A stretch of DNA of 64,000 nt, from positions 1,178,001 to 1,242,000 of the forward strand of contig CBDFNC010000001.1 of assembly GCA_965249895.1 (NCBI GenBank), read 5' to 3'. A program made the translations under genes and the position numbers. Below the pieces are notes generated by a model that worked only from the letters and a program-made list of their open reading frames with translations, did no database searches and had not been told where the DNA came from. This stretch comes from CBDFNC01 sp965249895. Lineage in GTDB: Bacteria > Pseudomonadota > Gammaproteobacteria > Enterobacterales > CBDFNC01. Shown piece after piece: positions 1 through 8,323 of this stretch; the stretch's first letter is position 1, and every line of letters starts with the position of its first letter.

Positions 1-292
1 CTTTCTTATTACCCGGGTAACTGGACGGCAGTTTTCCGATAATAAAAAAGCTACCGTAAAATAAGCTTTTTTCTCTTTGATAAGTGCGAACTGCTTTACT
101 GAGCTCTTGGGCATAGGTTCTGGGTAGCGGAAGCCGGGGTAAAAAACCTGTGACCAATTCTTCCTGGCCGGACATTAAGCGTGTGTATTCGCAATTACGA
201 CCATAAACGTTAAACAGGTTTAGATATCTATTATCGGCTTGGTAGCAGGCTCGAAAATACCTGATGAGATTGCGGCACTCCTGCTCCGACAT
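1..292 (-). CDS. Unrecognised protein, N-terminal part, runs off window
   Basis: A minus-strand reading frame is open from an ATG at 290-292 to the window edge, giving about 97 residues beginning MSEQECRNLIRYFRACYQ. An AAGGA ribosome binding site lies just upstream of the ATG, which supports this start. The visible part is soluble, rich in aromatic and charged residues, and has no signal peptide or membrane segment. I do not recognise the family. The beginning vaguely recalls the start of some large superfamily I helicase-like proteins, but that is memory rather than a motif I can point to. It is followed on the other side by tRNA-Gly on the same strand. Confidence 0.6.
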   Translation of the reverse strand, partial: MSEQECRNLIRYFRACYQADNRYLNLFNVYGRNCEYTRLMSGQEELVTGFLPRLPLPRTYAQELSKAVRTYQREKSLFYGSFFIIGKLPSSYPGNKK

Positions 293-383
293 ACATTTCC
301 TTGTAACTGCAGAGTAACGACTAGAAAGTGTATTTTGCAATTATGCGAAAAAAAGTAAAGCAAGATTAAATAAAAACTTGAAG

Positions 384-458
<75 letters not shown>

Positions 459-553
459 AACAATGGCGTTGAGAAAACAACGGTAGTCATCCTACTTCAT
501 CCCCTGGGGAAAAGAAAGGCTCCCGGATACTGTTTGCTTAGACATTAAGCGAT

Positions 554-955
554 TTAGCGTAAAGCTTGGGAAATTAAGCGGTAGGCATCACGATACTGGA
601 TAAAATTTGGAATATGCTCGGCGGCTATGTCCACCTGGCTTTTGCCTTGGGTATGTTGAACTATCACTTCCTTAGGAAAGATATATACCTGCAGGTGTTG
701 CTCCGTATGTTCGGGATTGGCCAGCAGTGCCAGGAAATTAAAATCCAGATCCGGCAAGTTAGTGGTTTGATGCCACCTTAAGTCCAGCACTTCAACCAAT
801 GCACCTTTGGTCATGTCACAGCTGTTTACCAGGACATCGAAGTGCTGGTTATTTCTGGGAGTCAAATGAACCTTTAGTCCGGTGAACACACCAATTTTCC
901 CAGCAACAAGGACTTCTGCTAAATCTGCCAGCCGATTGTTTAGTCGATCACTCAT
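554..955 (-). CDS. Hypothetical protein, 133 residues
   Basis: Small soluble protein with no signal peptide or membrane segments. It starts MSDRLNNRLADLAEVLVAGK and has mixed alpha/beta character. I chose the ATG at 955 because a GAGG ribosome binding site lies about six bases upstream; an ATG six codons earlier (973) is possible but has a weaker site. I do not recognise a family. It sits alone between tRNA-Gly and the divergent phosphoesterase gene. The 250 bases to the next gene hold a short imperfect inverted repeat around 1044-1064 and nothing else I can support. Confidence 0.7.
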   Translation of the reverse strand: MSDRLNNRLADLAEVLVAGKIGVFTGLKVHLTPRNNQHFDVLVNSCDMTKGALVEVLDLRWHQTTNLPDLDFNFLALLANPEHTEQHLQVYIFPKEVIVQHTQGKSQVDIAAEHIPNFIQYRDAYRLISQALR

Positions 956-1207
956 CGGTACCTCACTCGGCATTCGCCTGATAATAAATGAGTCAATGTC
1001 AGTGGAGGATACATAAGCTTTATGGCCGGAAATATGGGGGCTTACCCATACGTAAGTATAGGGTAGAGCGGGCTAGCCATCTCAGGAGGAGGAGCTAAAT
1101 GCAAGTATGTCTCGATGGAAACAGCTGACATTTTATTTGTCTCCCTGATACTCTGTTGCCGTCATCATTTGCCTTGTATGTTCAGTAAAAAGGAGAAGCA
1201 ATAATTC

Positions 1208-2941
1208 ATGACATTAGCGGACAATCCAGTTAGTTTTTATTTGGCCCACCTTAATGACAGCCACTCCCATTTTGAGTCCTCCCCTGTTTCCCTTATGTTG
1301 GAAGGGGCCGAAGAGGCCGTGTCTGTTAATTGCGGTGGTTATAGCCGTGTGGCTCATTTTGTTCGGCAGGCCAGGCAAAGGGCTGATAATGAACAGCGCT
1401 CTCTGCTGTTGTTACATGCCGGCGATAGTTTTCAGGGGTCGATGTATTTTTCCTGCTTTAAAGGGGCGGCCAATGCCGATGTATTAAACCTGCTGGCGCC
1501 GGACGCCATGACCATAGGTAATCACGAGCTGGACTTAGGTAACAAAGCGTTGGTGGAATTTGCCAGATCGGTAGATTTTCCTTTGCTGGCGGCAAACATG
1601 GATATCAGCCAGGAATGCCCACACAAAGCAGATCAATTGACAGGTTTACCCAATCTGGTGGCATTTAATAATCCGGCGCACCCGCAACGTTACCTCGTTA
1701 AGGAGGTTGCTGGTCAGGCCATCGCAATATTTGGGGTGACGGTGGACAATATGACGGAAATCGCTGAGCCAGACTCGGATACCCATTTCCTTGACGTTAC
1801 CGAAACCACCAGAAGCCTGGTGACACAAATCCATCGGGCGGGTATCAGGCGTATTATATTGCTGAGTCATTTGGGGTTTGCCAGAGATTGCCGGCTGGCA
1901 GAAGAAGTGGATGGTTTATCCCTGATTGTGGGTGGACACAGTCATACCCTGCAAGGAGACTTTTCAAACCTGGGGATCCAAGCCGATAGCGACTATGGCG
2001 TAGTTGTTAATGATACGGGGATCTTTCACTCCGGCAGTTTTACTACCACTGTGGGTCTGATGAAGGTGACCCTGGATGAGCAAGGTAAACTGGTGGGTTA
2101 TCAGGGGGGGAATACCTTGCTTGTGGATAAAGCTAACCCATTTACATCTCCCTTCAATCAACAGCAACAAGTATTGGATTATCTAGAGCAACAAGCTAAC
2201 GTAGCTGTAATAGACAGTGCTACAGATATCGACTCGCTGCTTAAACAAAAGTACCAAGACAAGATCAGCCATTACCAGCAAGATGTCATCGCTCATCTGG
2301 AGAAGCCGCTACGCCATATTCGAGTACCCGATCGCCAAGGTGGTAGTGAGGTCGCCCCGCTTATTGCACAAGCGTTTCTACGTGAAACCAGGCATATGGG
2401 ACATGATGCGGACTTCGCCATTATTAACGGAGGCTGTGCCAGGGTATCACTCTCCGCGGGCCCCATTACCGCGGCCGATATCGCAGGCCGACTGTTACCA
2501 TTTGCGCTGGAGTTGAATTGTTATCGACTTTACGGGCGGGTGTTACGTGACGTACTGGAGCAAGCCATAAATAACTCGGTATTGATGGGTGGTACGGGCA
2601 GTTTTCCTTACCCGGCTAACCTGGATTTCGAATATCGGGCCTGTGCAGATACGGGGCGGCGTATCGTTAAGTTGAGAATATTAAATGCCCACGGTCAATG
2701 GGATGAAGTACAAGACGATAAGCTCTATGCCGGTGTTTCAACTGCATACATGACAGCGGGTAAAGATGGTTTTACCCCTTTGCTGAATCGTGAAGGTGAG
2801 CTGGTGGATGTGGGGTTAATTGTTGCCGAGTCTTTTATCCGTTATATGGGTAAGACGCAGAGCCCTGAGGGGAGCGAGGTAACTGCCAGCTTTGTTCGAG
2901 ACTCGGATAAGATTGAGTCCATTAAAACCGTCCAGATATGA
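1208..2941 (+). CDS. UshA-like 5'-nucleotidase/metallophosphoesterase, no signal peptide
   Basis: Two-domain calcineurin-like phosphoesterase of the 5'-nucleotidase/2',3'-cyclic phosphodiesterase family, expected to remove phosphate from nucleotides with a dimetal centre. Metal-binding motifs are in order: LNDSHSH (residues 15-21), HAGDSFQG (near 70), GNHELD (near 102), LSHLG (near 219) and GGHSHT (near 241). The C-terminal substrate domain shows INGGCARVSL (near 405), close to the family NGGGIR motif. At 577 residues it has family length, but the N-terminus (MTLADNPVSFYLAHLND) goes directly into the catalytic core without the export signal of UshA, so it is predicted cytoplasmic. The start has an AAGGAG site 12 bases upstream. 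It is followed 47 bases later by a helicase gene on the same strand. Confidence 0.9.
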   Translation: MTLADNPVSFYLAHLNDSHSHFESSPVSLMLEGAEEAVSVNCGGYSRVAHFVRQARQRADNEQRSLLLLHAGDSFQGSMYFSCFKGAANADVLNLLAPDAMTIGNHELDLGNKALVEFARSVDFPLLAANMDISQECPHKADQLTGLPNLVAFNNPAHPQRYLVKEVAGQAIAIFGVTVDNMTEIAEPDSDTHFLDVTETTRSLVTQIHRAGIRRIILLSHLGFARDCRLAEEVDGLSLIVGGHSHTLQGDFSNLGIQADSDYGVVVNDTGIFHSGSFTTTVGLMKVTLDEQGKLVGYQGGNTLLVDKANPFTSPFNQQQQVLDYLEQQANVAVIDSATDIDSLLKQKYQDKISHYQQDVIAHLEKPLRHIRVPDRQGGSEVAPLIAQAFLRETRHMGHDADFAIINGGCARVSLSAGPITAADIAGRLLPFALELNCYRLYGRVLRDVLEQAINNSVLMGGTGSFPYPANLDFEYRACADTGRRIVKLRILNAHGQWDEVQDDKLYAGVSTAYMTAGKDGFTPLLNREGELVDVGLIVAESFIRYMGKTQSPEGSEVTASFVRDSDKIESIKTVQI

Positions 2942-2988
2942 GATAATTTAAAACAGACCGGACCTCTACTCGTTACCAGGAAGGATTT

Positions 2989-5820
2989 TTGAAGTTTTCC
3001 CGCCAGTGGCTCACCAAACTATTTGACTCACAAAAACAAACCATAGAAATCACCGCCGTCGGGCTCTCTGTACCTGAAGGGAGTTTTGACTGGTTGGCAC
3101 TCGATGGGCCGCTTTATTTGGATGAGGGGCTTTTTTTTGCTTCGTTGATTTTACAGAGCAAGGGTGAGCAGTATTTTATCTCTTGGTTGTCCAAGACAAG
3201 GGCGAAGAATGCGGTAGCCTTAGCGGGCCGGTATTGGTGCCAGTCTCATTTCAAAAGGGCTGAGCTCGAGTGCGCAAAGCTGGAGGCTGTCTTAAACTCA
3301 CGATATTTGCGCCGTGGCCAGTGGCTTGCGATGAAGGCAAGGGCAAAGGCAGAAATCAGTCGCTGGCCTCATGAGATACAAGCCAGTTGGTTAACTGAGC
3401 AACAATTAAAAACCATGCAAACCCTTAACCGGATCGCTGCGTGGAATGAACAGGACCTGGAAAGTCATCAGCAGCAATTTATAACGGCAGAAAAACAGCG
3501 GTTTAACTCGTTGTTTTCCGATATAGAGTCCAACCCGCTGACGGAGCAACAGCAAGAAGCCTGCATTAGGGATGAAGTGAACAACCTGGTTCTGGCGGGA
3601 GCGGGCACAGGTAAAACCAGTACTATGGTTGGCCGGGCCGGTTACCTGTTAAAAAGCGCTGATATTGCGCCAGATGAAATCCTGTTATTAGCCTATGGCA
3701 ATAAAGCCGCAAGGGAGATGGATGAGAGGATCAATCATCGTCTGGGTATCGAGGAAATTAAGGCGAGCACTTTTCACTCGCTGGGACTGGAGATCATCAG
3801 CCGGGTGGAAGGCGCTAAACCCAATTTGAGTCCACTTGCCCAAGATGAGACAGTTAAGCTCAACTGGGTTCAACAGCAGTTTAACGAGCTGCTAAACCAG
3901 AGTGATTACAGACAGTTAGCCCTTACTTACTTTGAGAGGTATCTGTTTCCTGAAAAGAGTGCGTTCGATTTTTCATCGCAAGGTGAGCACTTCAATTACC
4001 TCAGGGCTAATGAGGTTCGCTCTCTAAAAGGCGATGTGGTTAAGAGTTATGGTGAGCTGCTAATCGCCAACTGGCTATTTAAAATGGGCGTAGATTATCA
4101 GTACCAGGCGGATTATGAAGTTCCCATAAAATCGTTGGATTTTAGAAACTATCAAGCGGATTTTTATCTATCTGAGTTTGATATTTATATTGAACACTGG
4201 GACACAGACACAGCGGGTAATACCGCACCCTTTGTAGATAGGGAAGCCTACTATAAGGGCATGCAGTGGAAACGGGAAACGCACTCGCGAAACCAGACGG
4301 TTTTGCTGGAAACCTGCTACGCCGAGCAGCAGTCAGGACAACTCTTTAGGTCACTTGAAAAGCAACTTAGATCTTCAGGTGTGGTATTTAATCCCATACC
4401 CGATGAGGAGATCTTCGTCAGGTTAAGAGAGTTTGGCGCCGTCGCCAATTTTGCCGGCTTGCTTAGTCAAATGTTGGGTCTGTATAAGGCCGCCTGCCAG
4501 GGTGAAAAAACGCTCCAAAACAAATTTCAGCAATTGGATAACGCGGTGCAGACCGACGCTGCCATGACTCTGTTTAAACCTGTTTTTGTTCGCTATCAAA
4601 ATGAACTTAAGCTAACCAATGAAATTGACTTTGAAGACATGATAAGCAAGGCGCTGGAATATGTTCAAAGAGGTCTGTTTTTGTCTCGTTGGTCTCATAT
4701 TATGGTGGATGAGTTCCAGGATATCTCCGAGTCGCGGGCACGTCTGATCCGCGCACTACGTGATGCCGTGCCCGGCAGCTCTCTGTTTTGTGTCGGAGAC
4801 GATTGGCAGGCTATTTATCGTTTTACCGGTTCGGATGTCAGTCTGACAACAGGCTTTGAGGATTATTTTGGCGTCACAGCAGTGACGAAGTTAGCTAAAA
4901 CATTCCGTTTTAATAACAGCATTAGCGATATCGCTACCCGATTTGTCACCCAGAACCCAGCGCAACTGAAAAAGCAACTCACCACACACCTTCAGGTAGA
5001 CAAACCCGCAGTATCCCTGCTTCAAAGCGGCGAGCCTAATGCGCTGGATAGTATATTTCAAGCCCTTAGTAAACGAGCTAAGCCAGACGCCAGTGTTTAT
5101 CTTCTGGCGCGTTACCATTTTTTGCTGCCTGATCCGGCGCAATTTAAAGTGCTGCAAGACAATCATCCAGGGCTTCAAATAGATAAGCTCAGTTTCCATG
5201 CAAGTAAAGGTAAGGAAGCGGACTATGTGGTGGTATTGGGTCTGCAATCAGGCAAGCATGGTTTTCCTTCTGAAAAAATGACTAACCCTCTGCTGGAGGC
5301 TCTGCTCCCCACTGCGGAGCCATTTGCTCACGCCGAAGAACGACGTTTATTTTATGTGGCTCTCACCCGCGCGAAGCACAGGGTTTACCTGCTTTGTAAT
5401 ATGACCACTGCCAGCGCCTTTGTGACAGAGCTGATCGATGACCATTACCCAATTGAACGAAATGAGTTTGACGTTAATCTGAGCCAAAGGTTGTTTCAGA
5501 AAATTAACTGCATTCATTGTAAAACGGGGGTGCTTACTCCAAGGGAAGGGAAATTTGGCCGCTTCTTTAGCTGCTCAAATTATCCGCCTTGCCATCATGC
5601 GGAGAAAGGTTGCGCCAAATGCCATAGCGCGATGATGAGAGAAGGCCGTTACAAAAAGTGCATTAACCCAGAATGTAATCATAAGGTGCCTGTCTGTCCT
5701 AAGTGCGGCGCAGAAATGGTACAGCGCGAAGGACCCTACGGTCCGTTTTGGGGCTGTAAAAACTTCCGAGGCCAGGAAAATCCGAGCTGTGACCATAAAG
5801 AAAAGGTGGAGCAGGCGTGA
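2989..5820 (+). CDS. UvrD/HelD-like superfamily I helicase with C-terminal zinc ribbons
   Basis: ATP-dependent 3'-5' DNA helicase of the UvrD/HelD type. Motifs appear in order: Walker A AGAGTGKTS (residues 203-211), STFHSLG (motif Ic region), MVDEFQDIS (Walker B, near 572), VGDDWQAIYRF (motif III), KTFRFN (motif IV), FHASKGKEADYV (motif V) and ALTRAKHR (motif VI, near 790). Between motifs I and II, residues about 350-430 hold an inserted segment with GELLIANWL and YQADFYLSEFDIYIEHW, resembling a PD-(D/E)xK nuclease-like fold. Residues 840-937 carry repeated CxxC pairs like topoisomerase zinc ribbons, which E. coli HelD lacks. The start is a TTG with AGGAAGG upstream. It may be co-transcribed with the phosphoesterase. 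Likely role: DNA repair or recombination, inferred from the family. Confidence 0.9.
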   Translation: MKFSRQWLTKLFDSQKQTIEITAVGLSVPEGSFDWLALDGPLYLDEGLFFASLILQSKGEQYFISWLSKTRAKNAVALAGRYWCQSHFKRAELECAKLEAVLNSRYLRRGQWLAMKARAKAEISRWPHEIQASWLTEQQLKTMQTLNRIAAWNEQDLESHQQQFITAEKQRFNSLFSDIESNPLTEQQQEACIRDEVNNLVLAGAGTGKTSTMVGRAGYLLKSADIAPDEILLLAYGNKAAREMDERINHRLGIEEIKASTFHSLGLEIISRVEGAKPNLSPLAQDETVKLNWVQQQFNELLNQSDYRQLALTYFERYLFPEKSAFDFSSQGEHFNYLRANEVRSLKGDVVKSYGELLIANWLFKMGVDYQYQADYEVPIKSLDFRNYQADFYLSEFDIYIEHWDTDTAGNTAPFVDREAYYKGMQWKRETHSRNQTVLLETCYAEQQSGQLFRSLEKQLRSSGVVFNPIPDEEIFVRLREFGAVANFAGLLSQMLGLYKAACQGEKTLQNKFQQLDNAVQTDAAMTLFKPVFVRYQNELKLTNEIDFEDMISKALEYVQRGLFLSRWSHIMVDEFQDISESRARLIRALRDAVPGSSLFCVGDDWQAIYRFTGSDVSLTTGFEDYFGVTAVTKLAKTFRFNNSISDIATRFVTQNPAQLKKQLTTHLQVDKPAVSLLQSGEPNALDSIFQALSKRAKPDASVYLLARYHFLLPDPAQFKVLQDNHPGLQIDKLSFHASKGKEADYVVVLGLQSGKHGFPSEKMTNPLLEALLPTAEPFAHAEERRLFYVALTRAKHRVYLLCNMTTASAFVTELIDDHYPIERNEFDVNLSQRLFQKINCIHCKTGVLTPREGKFGRFFSCSNYPPCHHAEKGCAKCHSAMMREGRYKKCINPECNHKVPVCPKCGAEMVQREGPYGPFWGCKNFRGQENPSCDHKEKVEQA

Positions 5821-5925
5821 TGCCGGAGGAACTCAGGTCATAACTTGTGCCAGGACGGGTTTCGGAACCACAACATATGCTAATAGAAGGGTTAGCTGGT
5901 CTTTAAATTCATTATTTTTAAAGGG

Positions 5926-6480
5926 TTGAAAATTTTAGTAACAGGCTACGCTGGACGAACTATAGATATCGAGCCGATGAAATCCTATTGAACAAAGCGC
6001 TGGATAATGTTGATGTGCTTGTACATACGGCAGCATTGCATGCTCCTCATGTAGGCTTAGTACCAGATAGCGAATTTGAAGATATAAATATATGAGTGAC
6101 AGAAAAGCTTGCGTTACTTGGGATAAAAAAGGGGAGCAAACAACTGGTATTCACGAGCACAACCGCATTTAAGTTGTTTTCCTGGAGCAACCATTCTAAT
6201 GGCGGTCTATCGTTTGACTCGTGATATTGATGTCCGTGATGTAGCAAGTGCCCATAGTTCAGCAAAAGACAAGCGTCTACCTGGTTTCAGACGTTTTATA
6301 GCTTCTGGAACTACGCTTTTTAACCGACACCAATGTGTGCAGCTGTATACCTGTGCCGATGATGTTATAAGAGAATGCGCTGCTAACCTTGCGCAAGATT
6401 TTATTGCCAGAAGTTGGTATTTACCTCAAAGCCTTGACCGTGTTTATGATTCAACATTGGCGCAACAAGAGCTAGGTTAG
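5926..6480 (+). pseudogene. Remnant of an NAD-dependent epimerase/dehydratase gene
   Basis: Fragments of an extended short-chain dehydrogenase are readable in successive frames. KILVTGYAGRT is a glycine-rich nucleotide-binding start. VDVLVHTAALHAPHVG and EFEDIN follow in a second frame, then LVFTSTTAF after an in-frame TGA at 6093-6095. The last piece (from 6199) contains RDIDVRDVASAH and a tail ending VYDSTLAQQELG, which match the C-terminal part of such enzymes. At least one stop, two frame changes and a deletion of the central region separate the pieces, so it cannot make the enzyme. The 93-residue frame 6199-6480 is only the leftover C-terminus. Confidence 0.8.
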
Positions 6481-6499
6481 CGTATTTAATTGCGAGGAA

Positions 6500-6964
6500 A
6501 TGATGGACGATAGATCAAAGGAATATTTAGAAGCTTACCTCAATTCACTTGCACCAGAGGCATCTCAGAAATATAACTCGTTTAGTTCTGATTATTTTTG
6601 TGCAGATGAAATTAATGCAAATGTATGCGCGGAGCTGATCTTAAAAGGGCACAAAACCGCCTCGTGTAGCATGGAGTATTGGTACAGTCATGAAAATGAG
6701 CCGAAGCCGAAAATAGGGCATCTTCAAGTGGTCACTAATTGGTCAGGTGAGCCAGTTTGTATTATTGAGATTACATCAGTTTCAACCTGTAAATATCGGG
6801 ATGTCACAGCAGCGTTTGCTGAAGCGGAAGGTGAGGGTGATAAAACGTTAAAGTGGTGGCGAAAAGCTCATTGGGAGTTCTTCTCTCTGGAGTGTAAGGA
6901 GCAAGGTATTGAACCAAAACAAGATATGCCGTTGGTTCTAGAGCACTTTAAGGTTGTCTGTTAA
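6500..6964 (+). CDS. ASCH domain protein
   Basis: Protein of 154 residues with an ASCH-type PUA-like fold, a family linked to RNA binding or base-modified nucleoside handling (E. coli YqfB is a member acting on N4-acetylcytidine). Family hallmarks visible are ELILKGHKTASCS (residues 48-60), then KIGHLQVVTNWSGEPVCIIEI, and the helix rich in aromatic and charged residues near WWRKAHWEFF. There is no signal peptide. Two adjacent ATG codons (6500 and 6503) follow GAGGAA; spacing favours 6503. It follows the epimerase remnant directly and has no evident partner. Function here is inferred from the fold only. Confidence 0.85.
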   Translation: MMDDRSKEYLEAYLNSLAPEASQKYNSFSSDYFCADEINANVCAELILKGHKTASCSMEYWYSHENEPKPKIGHLQVVTNWSGEPVCIIEITSVSTCKYRDVTAAFAEAEGEGDKTLKWWRKAHWEFFSLECKEQGIEPKQDMPLVLEHFKVVC

Positions 6965-7125
6965 GTAGCTGGGATCGCTACTATGACCTGCCCACTTCAT
7001 CCGAGAATTTAAACGTCTATCAGGGGTTGCGCCAACAGAATTAAAGAATCTGTCCGTTTTGTACAATAGGTTGTCAAGCGAATTGCTGATACTGACTCCC
7101 ACTGGTCAAATAATCGTGAGAGTAA

Positions 7126-7530
7126 ATGTATATGATAGAAATTCAAGCCATGTTCCCTGTTATGGTGACGTCAGATCTTGCTGCCGTTAAAGAGTTTTAT
7201 GAGTCGGTTTTTGGATTTAATGCTGTCTTTTATGATCCCGAGTTCTACCTGCACCTGGTATCACCCAACACAGGTGTCCAACTCGCTTTTTTGTTACCCG
7301 GACACGAGACTCAACCGGCATTTCTTCACCCGGCTATGTCTGCCAATGGTTATGTTATTTCATTGGAAGTAAATGATGCGGCTAAGGCATATGCAGAAGC
7401 AAAAAACCTTGGTCTTAATATTGCCATGGTTTTAAAAGAAGAAGTTTGGGGACAAATTCACTTTATGCTACAGGACCCAGCAGGCTTCCGGATTGACGTC
7501 GTAGAGCACGTGGAAGCCACTGGCAGTTAA
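7126..7530 (+). CDS. VOC (glyoxalase/bleomycin resistance fold) protein
   Basis: Single-domain vicinal oxygen chelate protein, 134 residues. The paired beta-alpha-beta-beta-beta units are visible: MFPVMVTSDLAAVKEFYESV at the start and the second module beginning GYVISLEVNDAAKAYAEAK, ending DPAGFRIDVVEHVE. Members bind divalent metals and act as lyases, dioxygenases or drug-binding proteins; the substrate cannot be told from sequence. Start could be the ATG at 7126 or 7132. It converges with the NYN gene, with a hairpin between them. Confidence 0.85.
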   Translation: MYMIEIQAMFPVMVTSDLAAVKEFYESVFGFNAVFYDPEFYLHLVSPNTGVQLAFLLPGHETQPAFLHPAMSANGYVISLEVNDAAKAYAEAKNLGLNIAMVLKEEVWGQIHFMLQDPAGFRIDVVEHVEATGS

Positions 7531-7544
7531 TCAACAAATAAGCA

Positions 7545-7568
7545 TAGGTCGCGCGAAGGCGCGACTTA
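7545..7568. terminator. Hairpin between convergent genes
   Basis: Perfect 7-bp GC-rich stem GTCGCGC / GCGCGAC with a GAAG loop, extended by weaker pairs, placed between the convergent VOC and NYN genes. The T-run after it is weak, so it is a probable rather than certain intrinsic terminator. Confidence 0.5.
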
Positions 7569-7586
7569 ATCATCTAGGCCCAAATG

Positions 7587-8060
7587 CTAGAGCAATAAAT
7601 CCTCTTCAATGCGATGGTAGATGCTGGCGGCGTTGATCAGTGAGTTGGCGGTGAGAGCCGGTACACCGTATACCTCAGCGCTAACGGCATACTTGGTCTT
7701 AATTTTTTCCAGTAAAAGATCGAAGTCGCCGTCTCCCGATAATAAGATCACCGTATCTACATCCGTGGCGGCTTCCATCACATCGATGGCAATGCCCACA
7801 TCCCAGTCCCCTTTGGCGCTGCCGTCACTGCGTTGAATGTAAGGTTTAAGTTTCACGTCGAAACCAATGTGCTTCAGAGCACTTTGAAACTTAAGCTGTT
7901 TGTCGTCACCGCGATGAATGGCATAAGCTGTTGCTGAAACTATGTCCCCTTCGGAGCTGATCATCTGCCAGAGTTTGCGGTAGTTAAACTGTTGGCCGTA
8001 TGCCTGGCGAGTAGTGTAATAAATATTTTGTACATCGACGAAAACCGCAATTTTTTTCAC
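7587..8060 (-). CDS. NYN domain (LabA/DUF88) protein, putative RNase
   Basis: Protein of 157 residues with the NYN/PIN-like nuclease fold. The metal-binding acidic residues are visible: IAVFVDVQNIYY at the start (D9, N12), KGDWDVGIAIDVM, LLSGDGDFDLLL with clustered aspartates, and a C-terminal segment AEVYGVPALTANSLINAAS. This is the LabA/DUF88 branch, widespread and usually described as a putative ribonuclease. The start codon is GTG with AGGA six bases upstream. It is transcribed divergently from ybiT, with about 260 bases between them. Confidence 0.88.
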   Translation of the reverse strand: MKKIAVFVDVQNIYYTTRQAYGQQFNYRKLWQMISSEGDIVSATAYAIHRGDDKQLKFQSALKHIGFDVKLKPYIQRSDGSAKGDWDVGIAIDVMEAATDVDTVILLSGDGDFDLLLEKIKTKYAVSAEVYGVPALTANSLINAASIYHRIEEDLLL

Positions 8061-8323
8061 GCTAGGTCCTATATGTATCTTTCTATCCGGAAGCTAAGCA
8101 GACACTACACTAGCCAGTGGTCTGTGTGAAGTTTGTATGTTAATCATTGGCTTATCCTTGAGAAGGGAGGTACTTCAGCGGAAAGGTCGTTTTTTATACA
8201 AAATATCTATTTTTAGATGTGCTGCTGTTGTTTAATTTATGACATAATGCGCGCCTAATTTATCCAGCCTCGCAAATAACCATAGTGTTTAGTGGGGTTT
8301 AGCTCTCAAATCGGAATAAAACA

